64,000 bases of DNA from Mycobacterium sp. DL440. Its GTDB lineage: Bacteria > Actinomycetota > Actinomycetes > Mycobacteriales > Mycobacteriaceae. The notes under the pieces were generated by a model. That model had not been told where the DNA came from and made no database searches. It saw nothing but the letters and a program-made list of their open reading frames with translations. The stretch lies in assembly GCF_011745145.1 (NCBI RefSeq), contig NZ_CP050191.1, forward strand, positions 3,086,296 through 3,150,295, in the 5' to 3' direction. This document shows, in pieces, positions 17,039 to 28,614 of the stretch (its first letter is position 1; each line of letters opens with the position of its first letter). A program made the translations under genes and the position numbers.

Positions 17039-19003
17039 CCCGAGCAGTTCGGGCACTTGTACCGGTTCACCGCGCAGGTGGTGGCCCAGGAACGCCGTCA
17101 CCACCTGATACCAGATTTTGGCGTGCTGCGGCGCCAGGACCCAGTGGTTCTCGGTCGGGTAGTAGAGGAACCGGTGCGGACTTTCGCCGTGTTCGTCGGC
17201 GGGCAGCGCCGAGTAGGTGAGCAGCTCGTACCACAGCCGCAACGCCTCGCCGATCGGTACCCGGTAATCCTTGTCGCCGTGGATGACCAGCATCGGAGTG
17301 GCGATGTCACCGACGAACCGGTGTGGCGAATTGTGCTGGGCCATCTCGGGTGTCATCTCCCGGGCCCACCAGTAGGCGCCGTCGGTGGTGGGCCCGAACT
17401 GATCCAGCGCCCACAGGCTGGCATGCGTGACGATCGCGGCGAACCGATCGGTGTGCCCGGCGATCCAGTTGGCCATATAGCCGCCGAAAGACCCGCCCAT
17501 CGCGGCCGTACGCGTGGCGTCGATACGCGGGTGCGCGCACGCGGCATCGGTGGCGGCCATCAGGTCCGTGTAGGGGTCAGCGCCCCAGGCTCCCCAGCCG
17601 CGAGCGATGAAGTCCTGTCCGTAGCCGGTGGACAGTCCCGGATCCGGCATCAGCACCGCATAGCCCTGGGCGGTGAGCAGCCACGGGTTCCACCGCCAGT
17701 GCCAGCTGTTCCAGCTGCCCAGCGGCCCGCCGTGGATCCACAACACCAGCGGGGCCGGCTCGTCGCCGTCGGGCAGGGTGAGCCAGGACCGGATCGGCGT
17801 GCCGTCGGCAGCGGTGGCAGTGATCTCGGTCAGCGTGCCGGGCAGTTCGGGCGCGTCGAGGCAGGGGATGTCTGTGACCCTGCCGTCCGCATCGATCCGG
17901 ACCGGGTGCGCCGGCACGGCATAGGAGCTGCGCAGGGCATAGATCACTCCGCCGGGTGCGGGCCGAACATCGGTGTAGGTGAAATCGTCGTCGGTCAGTT
18001 GGGTGACCCTGCCGGACGTGGGGTCGACGGAGAAGATCGGTCCCCGGCCGCCGTCGTCGGCCGTCACGATCAGCGCGGAAGAGTCCGCTGACCAGGCCAC
18101 CGACGAGGGCCAGCGGTCCCATTGGGCGGTCAGCTCGACCGGGTCGGCGCCGAACCGCATGCAGCACAGCGTGATTCGTGGCGCCAAGGCGGGAGTGGAG
18201 TGCGTCTCGCGGGTGAAGGCCACCGCGCTGCCGTCCGGTGCGATGGCGGGGTGCTCCAGGTCAGCGCCGGGTTCTCCGGCGATCGTGATGCGCTCCCCGG
18301 TGGCCCGGTCGATGCGCACCAGGGTCCACCGCATGGCCGCGCCCGGGCCCGGAACCCGCCAGGACGTCACCACGAATCCGCCGTCGGCGCTGAGATCGAA
18401 GGTCGTCTCCCGCAATGCCACGCCCGGGTCGGTGGTCAGGTCGCGCCGTCCGTCGACGTCGAAGATGTGGGGTCGGTCCGGGCCGAGATCGTGATCCCAT
18501 TGCCGGACCGGGTAGCCGGTGTGCAGGATCGCCGACACCTTGGTGTCCTTGCGCGCCTCGCGCCGGGTCTTGTCGTCGTCGACTCCGGACGATGACGGCA
18601 GCAGAGGCGCGGTCACCACCGTGGCGTCGGCATTCCGGGCGCTCGCCGCACCGTTGACACCACCGGGCATCGCCAGCACTTCACATGCCTCGCCACCGCT
18701 CGCGGGCAGGCGCCACAGGGCAGCGGGGGGTTTGTCCTCGCCGTCGCCGGCGCGCACCGCGATGAACAGCAGGTCCCCCTCGGCGGTGAACACCGGCGCG
18801 GTCTCCCCCTTGACTCCCCGGGTCAGCCTGCGTGCCGGTTCGGCGCCGGTGGGGTCCAATTCCCAGATGGCGCTGAGGAATTCGGTGCCCTTGTCGTTGA
18901 GGGTGCTGACCGTGGTGACCAGCCGGGAGCCGTCAGGCGACAGCGCGAGACCTGACATCCTGGGCAACGCGAGGTAGTTGTCGAGATCGTCGAACACCGT
19001 CAT
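17036..19003 (-). CDS. Prolyl oligopeptidase-family (S9) serine peptidase
   Basis: A 655-residue cytosolic peptidase. The N-terminal beta-propeller-like half (to about 400) contains repeated blade motifs such as LALSPDGSRLV and IAPDGSAVAFTRE. The C-terminal alpha/beta hydrolase domain holds the nucleophile in MGGSFGGY (Ser near 502), Asp in HGDKDYRVP (near 582) and His in TENHWV (near 620). It resembles acylaminoacyl- or dipeptidyl-peptidases; the substrate is unknown. The ATG at 19003 has GGTGGGGAG upstream; longer frames are unlikely. It is divergent from the FAD monooxygenase. Confidence 0.93.
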   Translation of the reverse strand: MTVFDDLDNYLALPRMSGLALSPDGSRLVTTVSTLNDKGTEFLSAIWELDPTGAEPARRLTRGVKGETAPVFTAEGDLLFIAVRAGDGEDKPPAALWRLPASGGEACEVLAMPGGVNGAASARNADATVVTAPLLPSSSGVDDDKTRREARKDTKVSAILHTGYPVRQWDHDLGPDRPHIFDVDGRRDLTTDPGVALRETTFDLSADGGFVVTSWRVPGPGAAMRWTLVRIDRATGERITIAGEPGADLEHPAIAPDGSAVAFTRETHSTPALAPRITLCCMRFGADPVELTAQWDRWPSSVAWSADSSALIVTADDGGRGPIFSVDPTSGRVTQLTDDDFTYTDVRPAPGGVIYALRSSYAVPAHPVRIDADGRVTDIPCLDAPELPGTLTEITATAADGTPIRSWLTLPDGDEPAPLVLWIHGGPLGSWNSWHWRWNPWLLTAQGYAVLMPDPGLSTGYGQDFIARGWGAWGADPYTDLMAATDAACAHPRIDATRTAAMGGSFGGYMANWIAGHTDRFAAIVTHASLWALDQFGPTTDGAYWWAREMTPEMAQHNSPHRFVGDIATPMLVIHGDKDYRVPIGEALRLWYELLTYSALPADEHGESPHRFLYYPTENHWVLAPQHAKIWYQVVTAFLGHHLRGEPVQVPELLG

Positions 19004-19044
19004 GGCTCCCCACCGTAATGGCGAGTCACCTTTATCCCGCCCGC

Positions 19045-19050
19045 TAGATT
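19045..19050 (+). promoter_or_regulatory. -10 box of leaderless FAD-monooxygenase promoter
   Basis: TAGATT, 6 nt before the ATG at 19057, the typical leaderless spacing. Confidence 0.6.
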
Positions 19051-19056
19051 CGACTG

Positions 19057-20205
19057 ATGGCACAATCCGTCCTGGTCGTCGGTGCCGGCATCACCGGCCT
19101 TGCCACCGCAGTCGCGTTGCAGCAGCGGGGGTTCGACGTCTGCGTCACCGAGGCGCGCGACGATGTCACGCCGGGGGCTGGAATCAGCCTCTGGCCCAAT
19201 GCGTTGGCCGCCCTCGACGAGATCGGCCTCGGCGATCAGGTGCGCGCTGCGGGTGGCCGGGTCACCGCGGGGGCGCTGCGCCGACCCGACGGCTCCTGGC
19301 TACGCCGGCCGGCAGCGCAGCGGTTCACCCGGGCGCTGGGCGAACCGCTGGTGGTGATCAGGCGCGCGACGCTGACCGAGATCCTCACCGGAGCGCTGTC
19401 TCCAGGGAGCGTCCACTACGAACTCACCGCCGAGACCATCGACGCCGACGCCTCAGGCGTACGGGTCACGTTCGCCGACGGCTCGGTTCGCGAGGCAGCC
19501 GGCCTGGTCGGCGCCGACGGTGTCGACTCCGTGGTGGCACGCCACCTGAATGGTCCGCTGCCCCGCCGCTACGCCGGCTACACCGCGTGGCGCGCGGTGG
19601 CCGCCTGCCCGCTTGATCCCGAACTGTCAGGTGAAACGCACGGCTCCGGCCTGCTGGTCGGTCACGTGCCGCTGGGCGCCGAGCACACGTACTGGTTCGC
19701 CACCCAGCGCGCGCCACGCGGCCACGCGGCGGCCGACGGAGAGTTGGCCCACCTGAGACGGCACTTCTCGTCGTGGGCGGAGCCGGTCCCGACACTGCTC
19801 GCCACAACCGATCCCGATGAGGTGCTCCGCAACGATCTCTACGACCGGGCCCCTGCCCGCTGCTGGGCCCGGGGACCGGTAGTGATCGCCGGGGATGCCG
19901 CCCATCCGATGCGCCCGCATCTCGGCCAGGGGGGCTGCCAGGGGCTGGAGGATGCCGCCACGCTGGCCGCCCTCACGGTTCGGGAGCCGGATCTGTCGAC
20001 TGCCTTCGCCCGATTCGCGACCTTGCGCCGCAAGAGGGTCATGGCGATCGTGCGCGAGTCACAGTTCATCGGCCGGGTGGTGAACCTGCGTCCGGAGATA
20101 CTCAGCGCCGCGGCCACGCGGGCTTCCGTCCTCGTGCCGGAATACGTGTTGACCCGGCACCTGGCCTCGATCGCTGCGCGCACGGCCTTCACCCCGGTGC
20201 GTTGA
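19057..20205 (+). CDS. FAD-dependent aromatic monooxygenase
   Basis: A 382-residue group A flavoprotein hydroxylase. It has the dinucleotide motif VVGAGITGLATAVAL (7-21), the DG motif VGADGVDSVVA and the GD motif VIAGDAAHPMRPHLGQGG (from about 276). The family hydroxylates aromatic or polyketide substrates with NAD(P)H and O2; the closest in style are salicylate or zeaxanthin-type hydroxylases, and the substrate cannot be assigned. It is transcribed alone and divergently from the S9 peptidase. The stop lies 2 nt from the end of the convergent rpf gene. Confidence 0.9.
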   Translation: MAQSVLVVGAGITGLATAVALQQRGFDVCVTEARDDVTPGAGISLWPNALAALDEIGLGDQVRAAGGRVTAGALRRPDGSWLRRPAAQRFTRALGEPLVVIRRATLTEILTGALSPGSVHYELTAETIDADASGVRVTFADGSVREAAGLVGADGVDSVVARHLNGPLPRRYAGYTAWRAVAACPLDPELSGETHGSGLLVGHVPLGAEHTYWFATQRAPRGHAAADGELAHLRRHFSSWAEPVPTLLATTDPDEVLRNDLYDRAPARCWARGPVVIAGDAAHPMRPHLGQGGCQGLEDAATLAALTVREPDLSTAFARFATLRRKRVMAIVRESQFIGRVVNLRPEILSAAATRASVLVPEYVLTRHLASIAARTAFTPVR

Positions 20206-20207
20206 GC

Positions 20208-20807
<600 letters not shown>

Positions 20808-20856
20808 TTAGGAGGTTGTCGTGGCTGGAGTAACCCGAGGGCTTTCTGATGAAACA

Positions 20857-20890
20857 GAGGCGGTGCCGGGCAATAGCCCGGCACCGCCTC
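20857..20890 (-). terminator. Strong terminator after rpf copy 2
   Basis: A perfect 14-bp GC-rich stem (20857-20870 with 20877-20890) with a 6-nt loop, followed on the minus strand by TGTTTC. It separates the two rpf transcripts. Confidence 0.8.
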
Positions 20891-20924
20891 GTATGAAGTT
20901 TTTGTCGTGCTGGTGGCGCTGGTA

Positions 20925-21458
<534 letters not shown>

Positions 21459-21632
21459 TTTGCTCCGTGTCGGAGACGCTTTGGACCGTACAAAGGTCTC
21501 GAAGAGAAGTCATGTCGATGTAGAAGCGATCGCGGAAAGATCACGGACAGATAACGAGCCGTCGGACGAATCGTTTGTGCAGGTCAACGCGGCAATGCCG
21601 CCGTTACCGTTTCGTGATCGGCGTAAACGGAA

Positions 21633-21648
21633 CGTGAGCGAGATCACG
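21633..21648. promoter_or_regulatory. CRP-like palindrome far upstream of rpf copy 2
   Basis: CGTGAgcgagaTCACG is a perfect palindromic GTGA-N6-TCAC. It lies about 175 nt upstream of the candidate -10 box, rather distal for direct activation. Confidence 0.5.
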
Positions 21649-22299
21649 CAATTTTTGTGAACTGGCCCACTTGATTCAGACGCAGCAAAACCAACGCACA
21701 TGGCCGCAGGGGACGAAAAGCGCAGGTAGATGCCACCGGCGAGTGTCATCAATCGTCACATCGCGCGAATTCGTTCGCTGTAGCGCCCCCCGTTCCCAAA
21801 GCCAGCACATGATCCAAACACACTGGAACACAACACATATCACGCGCACCCTGGCCCCGGTCGCGGTCGGCCGGCGTGCCACCTGACACCTCGGACACAC
21901 CGCCGTAGCGGCTTAACCTGTTGTGTCACAGACGTTTACAATGTTCAATCAAGAAGCGTCAGGCCGCCTGGACAACCCAGACGCCAGGCGCACCAACTCT
22001 CAAGTCGCCCAAAGCGCACGGTCAGAGTTGTTTTGTCCAGAATCGGTCACACTCAGCGCGGGACTCAGCGAATAGTGTGCGTCATTCACACAGCGCCTGC
22101 TACAGCGAATAATCCTGAACGCCAGCAGCTTTCGCGGATCACCCGGATACCCTGGCCGATGACGTTTCCAGAATTCACCCGACTTACAGAGCTCCGAATA
22201 TGGAGAAATAATCGGTCAATTATTTCGAACCGATAAATTGCGTCCTGTTCGAGTGCGAATTCGTAATTTGCTGTACCCATCCCGACCGAATAGCTCCGC

Positions 22300-22920
22300 T
22301 CACGGCAGATCAGCCACGGTGTTGACATTGGTCAGGGCTCGCTGCGGTGGCATCACGATCCGCTGCGTGTCGACGGACTCGGCCAACGCGCGCATGCTCC
22401 GCCGTCCGTCGTGCACCAAGGTGGCGATCTGGTCGGTGAGCGCGCTGCGATAGATCCCCGCCAGGTAATGAGTCCTGCCGTCCCAGGGCAGCACGATGTC
22501 AGCGGGTACCCGATAGGCGGAGGCGGCCAGGACATCGATCAGCTCGGAATTCAGATACGGCATGTCGACCGCGCAGACGAACGCGCGATCGAGGCCGGCC
22601 TCGGCGACAGCCCGCAACCCACGACCCGTCGCCACCAGCGGCCCGACACCGCGCACCTCGTCGCGCAACACCTCGGCACGCAGTTCGGGCAGCGGCTGAC
22701 CGGGTGCGGCGATGACAAAAACCGGTGAACACCGCGCACTCACGGCGGCGACCACCCGCTCGACCATCGTGGCGCCGTCGAACGGCAGCGTCGCCTTGTC
22801 ACGCCCCATACGACGAGAAGCCCCGCCCGCCAGAACTACCGCGGCGAGCGGGGCTGTGCTCAGATTCTGTCGATCGATCGGGTCAGTGCTACTCGTCCAC
22901 GGTCCAGGTGTCTTTGCCAC
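22300..22920 (-). CDS. mobA: Molybdenum cofactor guanylyltransferase
   Basis: Transfers GMP from GTP to molybdopterin to make MGD, the cofactor of enzymes such as formate dehydrogenase. The nucleotidyl-transferase loop is [29 protein letters not shown] supplies the metal-binding Asp; [15 protein letters not shown] is the substrate region. The GTG at 22920 is used, overlapping korB by 32 nt and giving 206 residues. It adds about 13 residues before LAGG relative to the M. tuberculosis protein as I recall it, so the exact start is uncertain. fdhF and fdhD, likely users of the cofactor, lie 6-9 kb away. Confidence 0.92.
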   Translation of the reverse strand: MAKTPGPWTSSTDPIDRQNLSTAPLAAVVLAGGASRRMGRDKATLPFDGATMVERVVAAVSARCSPVFVIAAPGQPLPELRAEVLRDEVRGVGPLVATGRGLRAVAEAGLDRAFVCAVDMPYLNSELIDVLAASAYRVPADIVLPWDGRTHYLAGIYRSALTDQIATLVHDGRRSMRALAESVDTQRIVMPPQRALTNVNTVADLP

Positions 22921-23970
22921 GCAGCAAGGATTGCAGAGCTGCGGTGTCATGGGGCTTGGATTCGATGGCCGTGTTGACCTGCTGACGCGCGGCGTCGTCG
23001 TAGCTGGGCCGGCTGACCTTCCGGAAGATACCCATCACCATGTGATCGAGGTTCTGCTCACTCAACCGCGACAGCGCGAATGCGTAAGCGGGATCATCGA
23101 TCTCGGCGTTGTGCACCACGATGTCGTCGGCTGCGACCTCGGCGGTCTTGGCGACCTCCAAGCCGTACCCGGACTTGACCACGCAGTACTCGCCATCGGT
23201 ACCGAACTTGATCGGCTCACCGTGGCTCACGTTGATCAGCCGCTCTTCGGCGCCTTCCTTGCGCAGCGCGTCGAACGATCCGTCGTTGAAGATCGGGCAG
23301 TCCTGCATGATCTCCACCAGCGCGGCACCGCGGTGCTCGGCCGCTCCGCGCAGCACCTCGGACAGGCCCTTGCGGTCGGAGTCCAGGGCGCGGCCGACGA
23401 ACGTGGCCTCGGCACCCAGCGCCAGCGACACCGGGTTGAAGGGGTAGTCCAGCGAGCCCATCGGGGTCGACTTGGTGACCTTGCCAACCTCGGAGGTCGG
23501 TGAGTACTGGCCCTTGGTCAGGCCGTAAATCCGGTTGTTGAACAGCAGGATCGTGATGTTGATGTTGCGGCGCAGCGCGTGGATCAGGTGGTTACCACCG
23601 ATCGACAGCGAGTCACCGTCGCCGGTGACGACCCACACCGACAGGTCCGGCCGAGCCAGCGCCAGGCCGGTGGCGATGGTCGGGGCACGACCGTGAATCG
23701 AGTGGAAACCATAGGTCTCCAGGTAGTACGGAAACCGGCTGGAGCAGCCGATGCCGCTGATGAATGCGATGTTCTCGCGCTTGAGGCCCAACTCCGGCAG
23801 GAAGTTGCGGATCGTGTTGAGGATGACGTAGTCACCGCAACCCGGGCACCAGCGGACCTCCTGGTCGCTGGTGAAGTCCTTACCCTTCTGCGGCTGGTCA
23901 GTGGCAGGCACCAGGGAGTTCTTGGTCAACGGGGCTTCACTCAGCCCGAGGTCCGCGCCGATCAGGTCAG

Positions 23971-23974
<4 letters not shown>
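22889..23974 (-). CDS. korB: 2-oxoglutarate:ferredoxin oxidoreductase, beta subunit
   Basis: The 361-residue catalytic subunit converts 2-oxoglutarate to succinyl-CoA with ferredoxin as electron acceptor, the anaerobic-type bypass of 2-oxoglutarate dehydrogenase in mycobacteria. [10 protein letters not shown] (43-52) and GIGCSSR hold iron-sulfur cysteines; [12 protein letters not shown] (from about 117) is the thiamine-diphosphate motif. It overlaps korA by 4 nt (coupled translation), and mobA begins inside its 3' end. Confidence 0.95.
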
Positions 23975-25923
<1,949 letters not shown>

Positions 25924-26162
25924 GGCTACCGCCTTTCACACTGCTTTGACCACGTCTTTCCGGACCGCTGTCGCGTGACGCGCCGCCGGATCGAACGTCC
26001 ACCGAATTTTGATGTCACTACCAGTACCGATTATTGCACTGCCCTTAGGCTGGACTTCACCGCGTTGCGCCCCGACACGCGGGTGAGGTCCTGACGAAGA
26101 TGCAGTTCACCGACGTGAACAAGCCCCATTTGAGACAAAACTGTGGTTTTCGTCACGTTTAG

Positions 26163-26177
26163 GAGAATGCCATTCTC
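26163..26177. promoter_or_regulatory. Palindrome upstream of korAB
   Basis: GAGAATGCCATTCTC, a perfect 7-1-7 inverted repeat in AT-rich DNA, compatible with a dimeric regulator site. I do not recognise the cognate regulator. Confidence 0.45.
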
Positions 26178-26188
26178 TAAGGAAAAGA

Positions 26189-26202
26189 CTACCGGCCGGT
26201 AG
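26189..26202. promoter_or_regulatory. Second palindrome upstream of korAB
   Basis: CTACCGGCCGGTAG, a 14-bp perfect palindrome 11 bp from the first. Confidence 0.4.
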
Positions 26203-26263
26203 CTCTGCGCTAGCACCGGCAAGCATGAACTTGACACCCGTCGAGTCTAACCCCGGGCCGCGT

Positions 26264-27112
26264 TCACCCCTGATCGGCGGTACCGGCGTGCACCCGCTTG
26301 TCCAATTCCTGCGCCACGAGGGCACTCGCCGCCTCTGCCGCGCGATGCGGGTCATGGCCCGCCGCGCGGTGTGCCACATAACAGGCGGTGAACATGTCCC
26401 CCGCCCCTGTGGTCTGGACATCCAGAACCCGCCAGGCGGCCGGCACGCGTTGCACCGCACCGTCGATATAGATGTCGCATCCCTCTGAGCCGTAGGTCAC
26501 CAGGATCTCCGCGACGCCGAGTCGTTGCGCCGTCGACGCGTCGAACGCGCCGTCGGCGACGATCACCGCCTCATCCTCGGCGAGTTTGAGGATGTCGACG
26601 TTGACCAGCAGATCGGCGGGGAAGTGACGATCCTCGACCAGCGGCCCCAATCGGTCGGCCCGCACCAGGCCTTGCCCGTCATAGGCGACCCGATGGCCGC
26701 GCGCCGCCAGGGCAGCCAGCGTCTCGGCCGGGAAATCGGTGCGCAGCAATGGAGCGAGATGCACCCAGGTCGTCGTCGGATCGGCCACGTCGATGTCTGC
26801 GGCCGTCCACACCGGACCGATCGCCTGCACGCCCATGCGCCGATGATCGGTGTCGTCGTAATCGAGGCTGAACGAACTCGTCGCCTCCGACGGCAGGATC
26901 TGCACCAGCGACCCGAACCGCGCGCGAAGCCCGTCGAACAGAGCGTGATCGCGTTCGGCACCCATCGCGACGATCCGGCCGGGTCCGCCCGCCGCCTGCA
27001 GTGCCACCCCGGCGAACGAGGCACATCCCCCCGGACTGGGCGGCGCCCCGTTGATGATGTCGATCGCGAGGTTGCCGAGCACGGTCGCCCCAGGGGCTAG
27101 CTCTCGTGGCAT
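26264..27112 (-). CDS. PfkB-family carbohydrate/nucleoside kinase
   Basis: A 282-residue ribokinase-fold protein. It has the C-terminal PfkB signature TTGAGDMFTACYVAHR with the catalytic aspartate at about 240, and the N-terminal GG-containing segment PSPGGCASFAGVALQAAGG. The internal ATG (MPRELAP) is chosen; the longer frame adds about 41 atypical residues. The substrate (sugar, nucleoside or similar) cannot be read from sequence. It lies upstream of korA but 340 nt away, so it is probably a separate transcript. Confidence 0.85.
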   Translation of the reverse strand: MPRELAPGATVLGNLAIDIINGAPPSPGGCASFAGVALQAAGGPGRIVAMGAERDHALFDGLRARFGSLVQILPSEATSSFSLDYDDTDHRRMGVQAIGPVWTAADIDVADPTTTWVHLAPLLRTDFPAETLAALAARGHRVAYDGQGLVRADRLGPLVEDRHFPADLLVNVDILKLAEDEAVIVADGAFDASTAQRLGVAEILVTYGSEGCDIYIDGAVQRVPAAWRVLDVQTTGAGDMFTACYVAHRAAGHDPHRAAEAASALVAQELDKRVHAGTADQG

Positions 27113-27281
27113 GGATGAAGTCTCCCGATCAGAGCAGCCTCCACGCTCCCCGGCCCCGCCCGATCCCCGACCCGAGATCGAAATGTGACCCATGTCGCAC
27201 CGGTAGATATGGAATGCCCCACGCCGAATACGCATTGGAACTCACATAGGCAACCAATGTGACGATGAAGGGTGTTGCGAA

Positions 27282-27530
27282 ATGCGCATGGATTCGAGGA
27301 TCAAGCCTCTCCTCTGTACGGCCGGATTTGCAGCAGTAGCAGCCATGGCTGTGCTGGGTCTCGAGACCACCCAGGCCCACACAACACCTGAAATGTCCGT
27401 TCCCGTAGCCGAACCCACCATGCACGTCGGCGAGACCGTGACCCAGTCCGTAGCGCCATCAGCGCCCGACACACCCGCTGCCACGCCCCCGGTCAAGGCC
27501 GAGCCGGCCCCCACGGCAGAGCCCGGATAA
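27282..27530 (+). CDS. Small exported protein, Pro/Ala/Thr-rich
   Basis: An 82-residue protein. An N-terminal signal peptide (MRMDSRIKPLLCTAGFAAVA, hydrophobic core about 9-25, possible cleavage after TTQA) is followed by a low-complexity Pro/Ala/Thr/Val tail with no cysteine or lipobox in the mature part. I do not recognise a family. It is convergent with the LysR gene, whose stop lies 10 nt beyond. The coding call rests on the clear signal peptide and mycobacterial codon use. Confidence 0.6.
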   Translation: MRMDSRIKPLLCTAGFAAVAAMAVLGLETTQAHTTPEMSVPVAEPTMHVGETVTQSVAPSAPDTPAATPPVKAEPAPTAEPG

Positions 27531-27540
27531 GCACCGGCGC

Positions 27541-28497
27541 CTAAGGGGAGCTCCCGGCGCCCGCCTGCCCAGCCTCGTCCCACCAGCGGTCTATGCGTGC
27601 GCCGATATCCACATCGGCGGCCACCTCGACGAGCGCGGCGGCCACGATCGACGCAGGCGCACGGTCGAGCACCACCAGCCCGATCGACGGGCGCGGACCG
27701 TGCTGCACCATCGGCCGCGCAGTAAAGCCCGACGGCACCCCGAGCTGTGGCAGCCATGCGGTGGATGCGATGGTCACGCGCGGCGAGTTCGTCAGGTGCG
27801 CATACAGCGCATCGACCGAATCCGCCTCGACCACGGGGCGATAGCGCACCCCTTCAGCGGCCATGTTGGCATCGAGGATGCGCCGGTTGCGCATGGTGGT
27901 ATTCAGCACGCAGAGTTCCAGTCCGGCCGCATCCGACCACGCGACCTCTTGGCGACGCATCAGTGCATGGTCGGCCGGCGCCACCAGGACATAGCGCTCC
28001 CGGTACATCTCCACCGACCTGGTTCCGGGCGGGGCTTCGTCATCGAGATAGGTCAACCCAGCGTCGATCTCGAAATCAGCGAGCCGCCGGGCAATCTCGC
28101 GTGACGACAACGCCTCGATACGCACCGACGCCGCCGGATTGCGGCGCAGAAATTCGGTGGTGATAAACGGGCCCGTGGGCACCGCTGTCGGTATCGCACC
28201 GATCCGGGCTGTGACAGTCAGCCGGCCGCGCATGCGGTCGATGTCGGCGAGCATGTCATCGCGTTCCGCAACGATCCGCTGGGCCCACGTCACGACGCGA
28301 TGACCCTCTTCGGTAAATCCTTCGAACCGATGGCCCCGCTGCACGATGACGATGCCCAACTCGCGCTCGAGCCGCCGGATGGCCACCGACAGCGTCGGTT
28401 GACTCACATGACACCGCGCGGCCGCCCGGCCGAAGTGCCGCTCGGTCGCGAGCGCCAGCAGATAGTCGAGCTGCTGAAGCAGCACGTCACTCGCCAT
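27541..28497 (-). CDS. LysR-type transcriptional regulator
   Basis: A 318-residue LysR regulator from the ATG at 28497 (MASDVLLQQLDYLLALATE). The N-terminal winged HTH covers about 1-62 (HFGRAAARCHVSQPTLSVAI), a linker helix about 63-90, then a periplasmic-binding-like effector domain. It is divergent from fdhF, and the shared 117-bp spacer holds an ATAG-N7-CTAT inverted repeat, the usual LysR box form. It most likely controls the fdhF-fdhD pair and itself. The effector is unknown. Confidence 0.9.
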   Translation of the reverse strand: MASDVLLQQLDYLLALATERHFGRAAARCHVSQPTLSVAIRRLERELGIVIVQRGHRFEGFTEEGHRVVTWAQRIVAERDDMLADIDRMRGRLTVTARIGAIPTAVPTGPFITTEFLRRNPAASVRIEALSSREIARRLADFEIDAGLTYLDDEAPPGTRSVEMYRERYVLVAPADHALMRRQEVAWSDAAGLELCVLNTTMRNRRILDANMAAEGVRYRPVVEADSVDALYAHLTNSPRVTIASTAWLPQLGVPSGFTARPMVQHGPRPSIGLVVLDRAPASIVAAALVEVAADVDIGARIDRWWDEAGQAGAGSSP

Positions 28498-28522
28498 GGG
28501 TCCCCGCATTCGTCGCAGTTCG

Positions 28523-28537
28523 ATAGAAAGCATCTAT
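28523..28537. promoter_or_regulatory. LysR-type box (ATAG-N7-CTAT) between lysR and fdhF
   Basis: ATAGAAAGCATCTAT lies inside a longer 6-5-6 perfect repeat (28522-28538). It is about 65 bp upstream of the fdhF -10 box, the standard position for a LysR recognition site. Directly repeated ATATCGA copies follow at about 28550-28563. Confidence 0.65.
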
Positions 28538-28601
28538 CACTGCATGTGAAATATCGAATATCGACGCCCGCCAAGCGGCGCACCCCTTGGTTTTCGGGGA
28601 C

Positions 28602-28607
28602 TAGATT
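28602..28607 (+). promoter_or_regulatory. -10 box of leaderless fdhF promoter
   Basis: TAGATT, 7 nt before the ATG at 28615. The -35 is weak, consistent with an activator-dependent promoter. Confidence 0.6.
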
Positions 28608-28614
28608 GGGTTTC

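Larger units (their letters stand above)
25924..26263. other. Regulatory gap upstream of korA
   Basis: 340 nt without a convincing gene; a 68-codon frame on the minus strand lacks a ribosome-binding site and a recognisable family. It is locally AT-rich with two perfect palindromes (26163-26177 and 26189-26202) placed 250-280 nt upstream of korA, so the korAB promoter probably lies here with a long leader. Confidence 0.45.

Noticed and set aside
22086..22328. 80-codon minus-strand frame in the AT-rich gap
   Set aside because: No start signal or recognisable family, and overlaps the mobA 3' end.
26031..26237. 68-codon minus-strand frame upstream of korA
   Set aside because: No ribosome-binding site or domain, and it covers the two palindromes; regulatory DNA is likelier.
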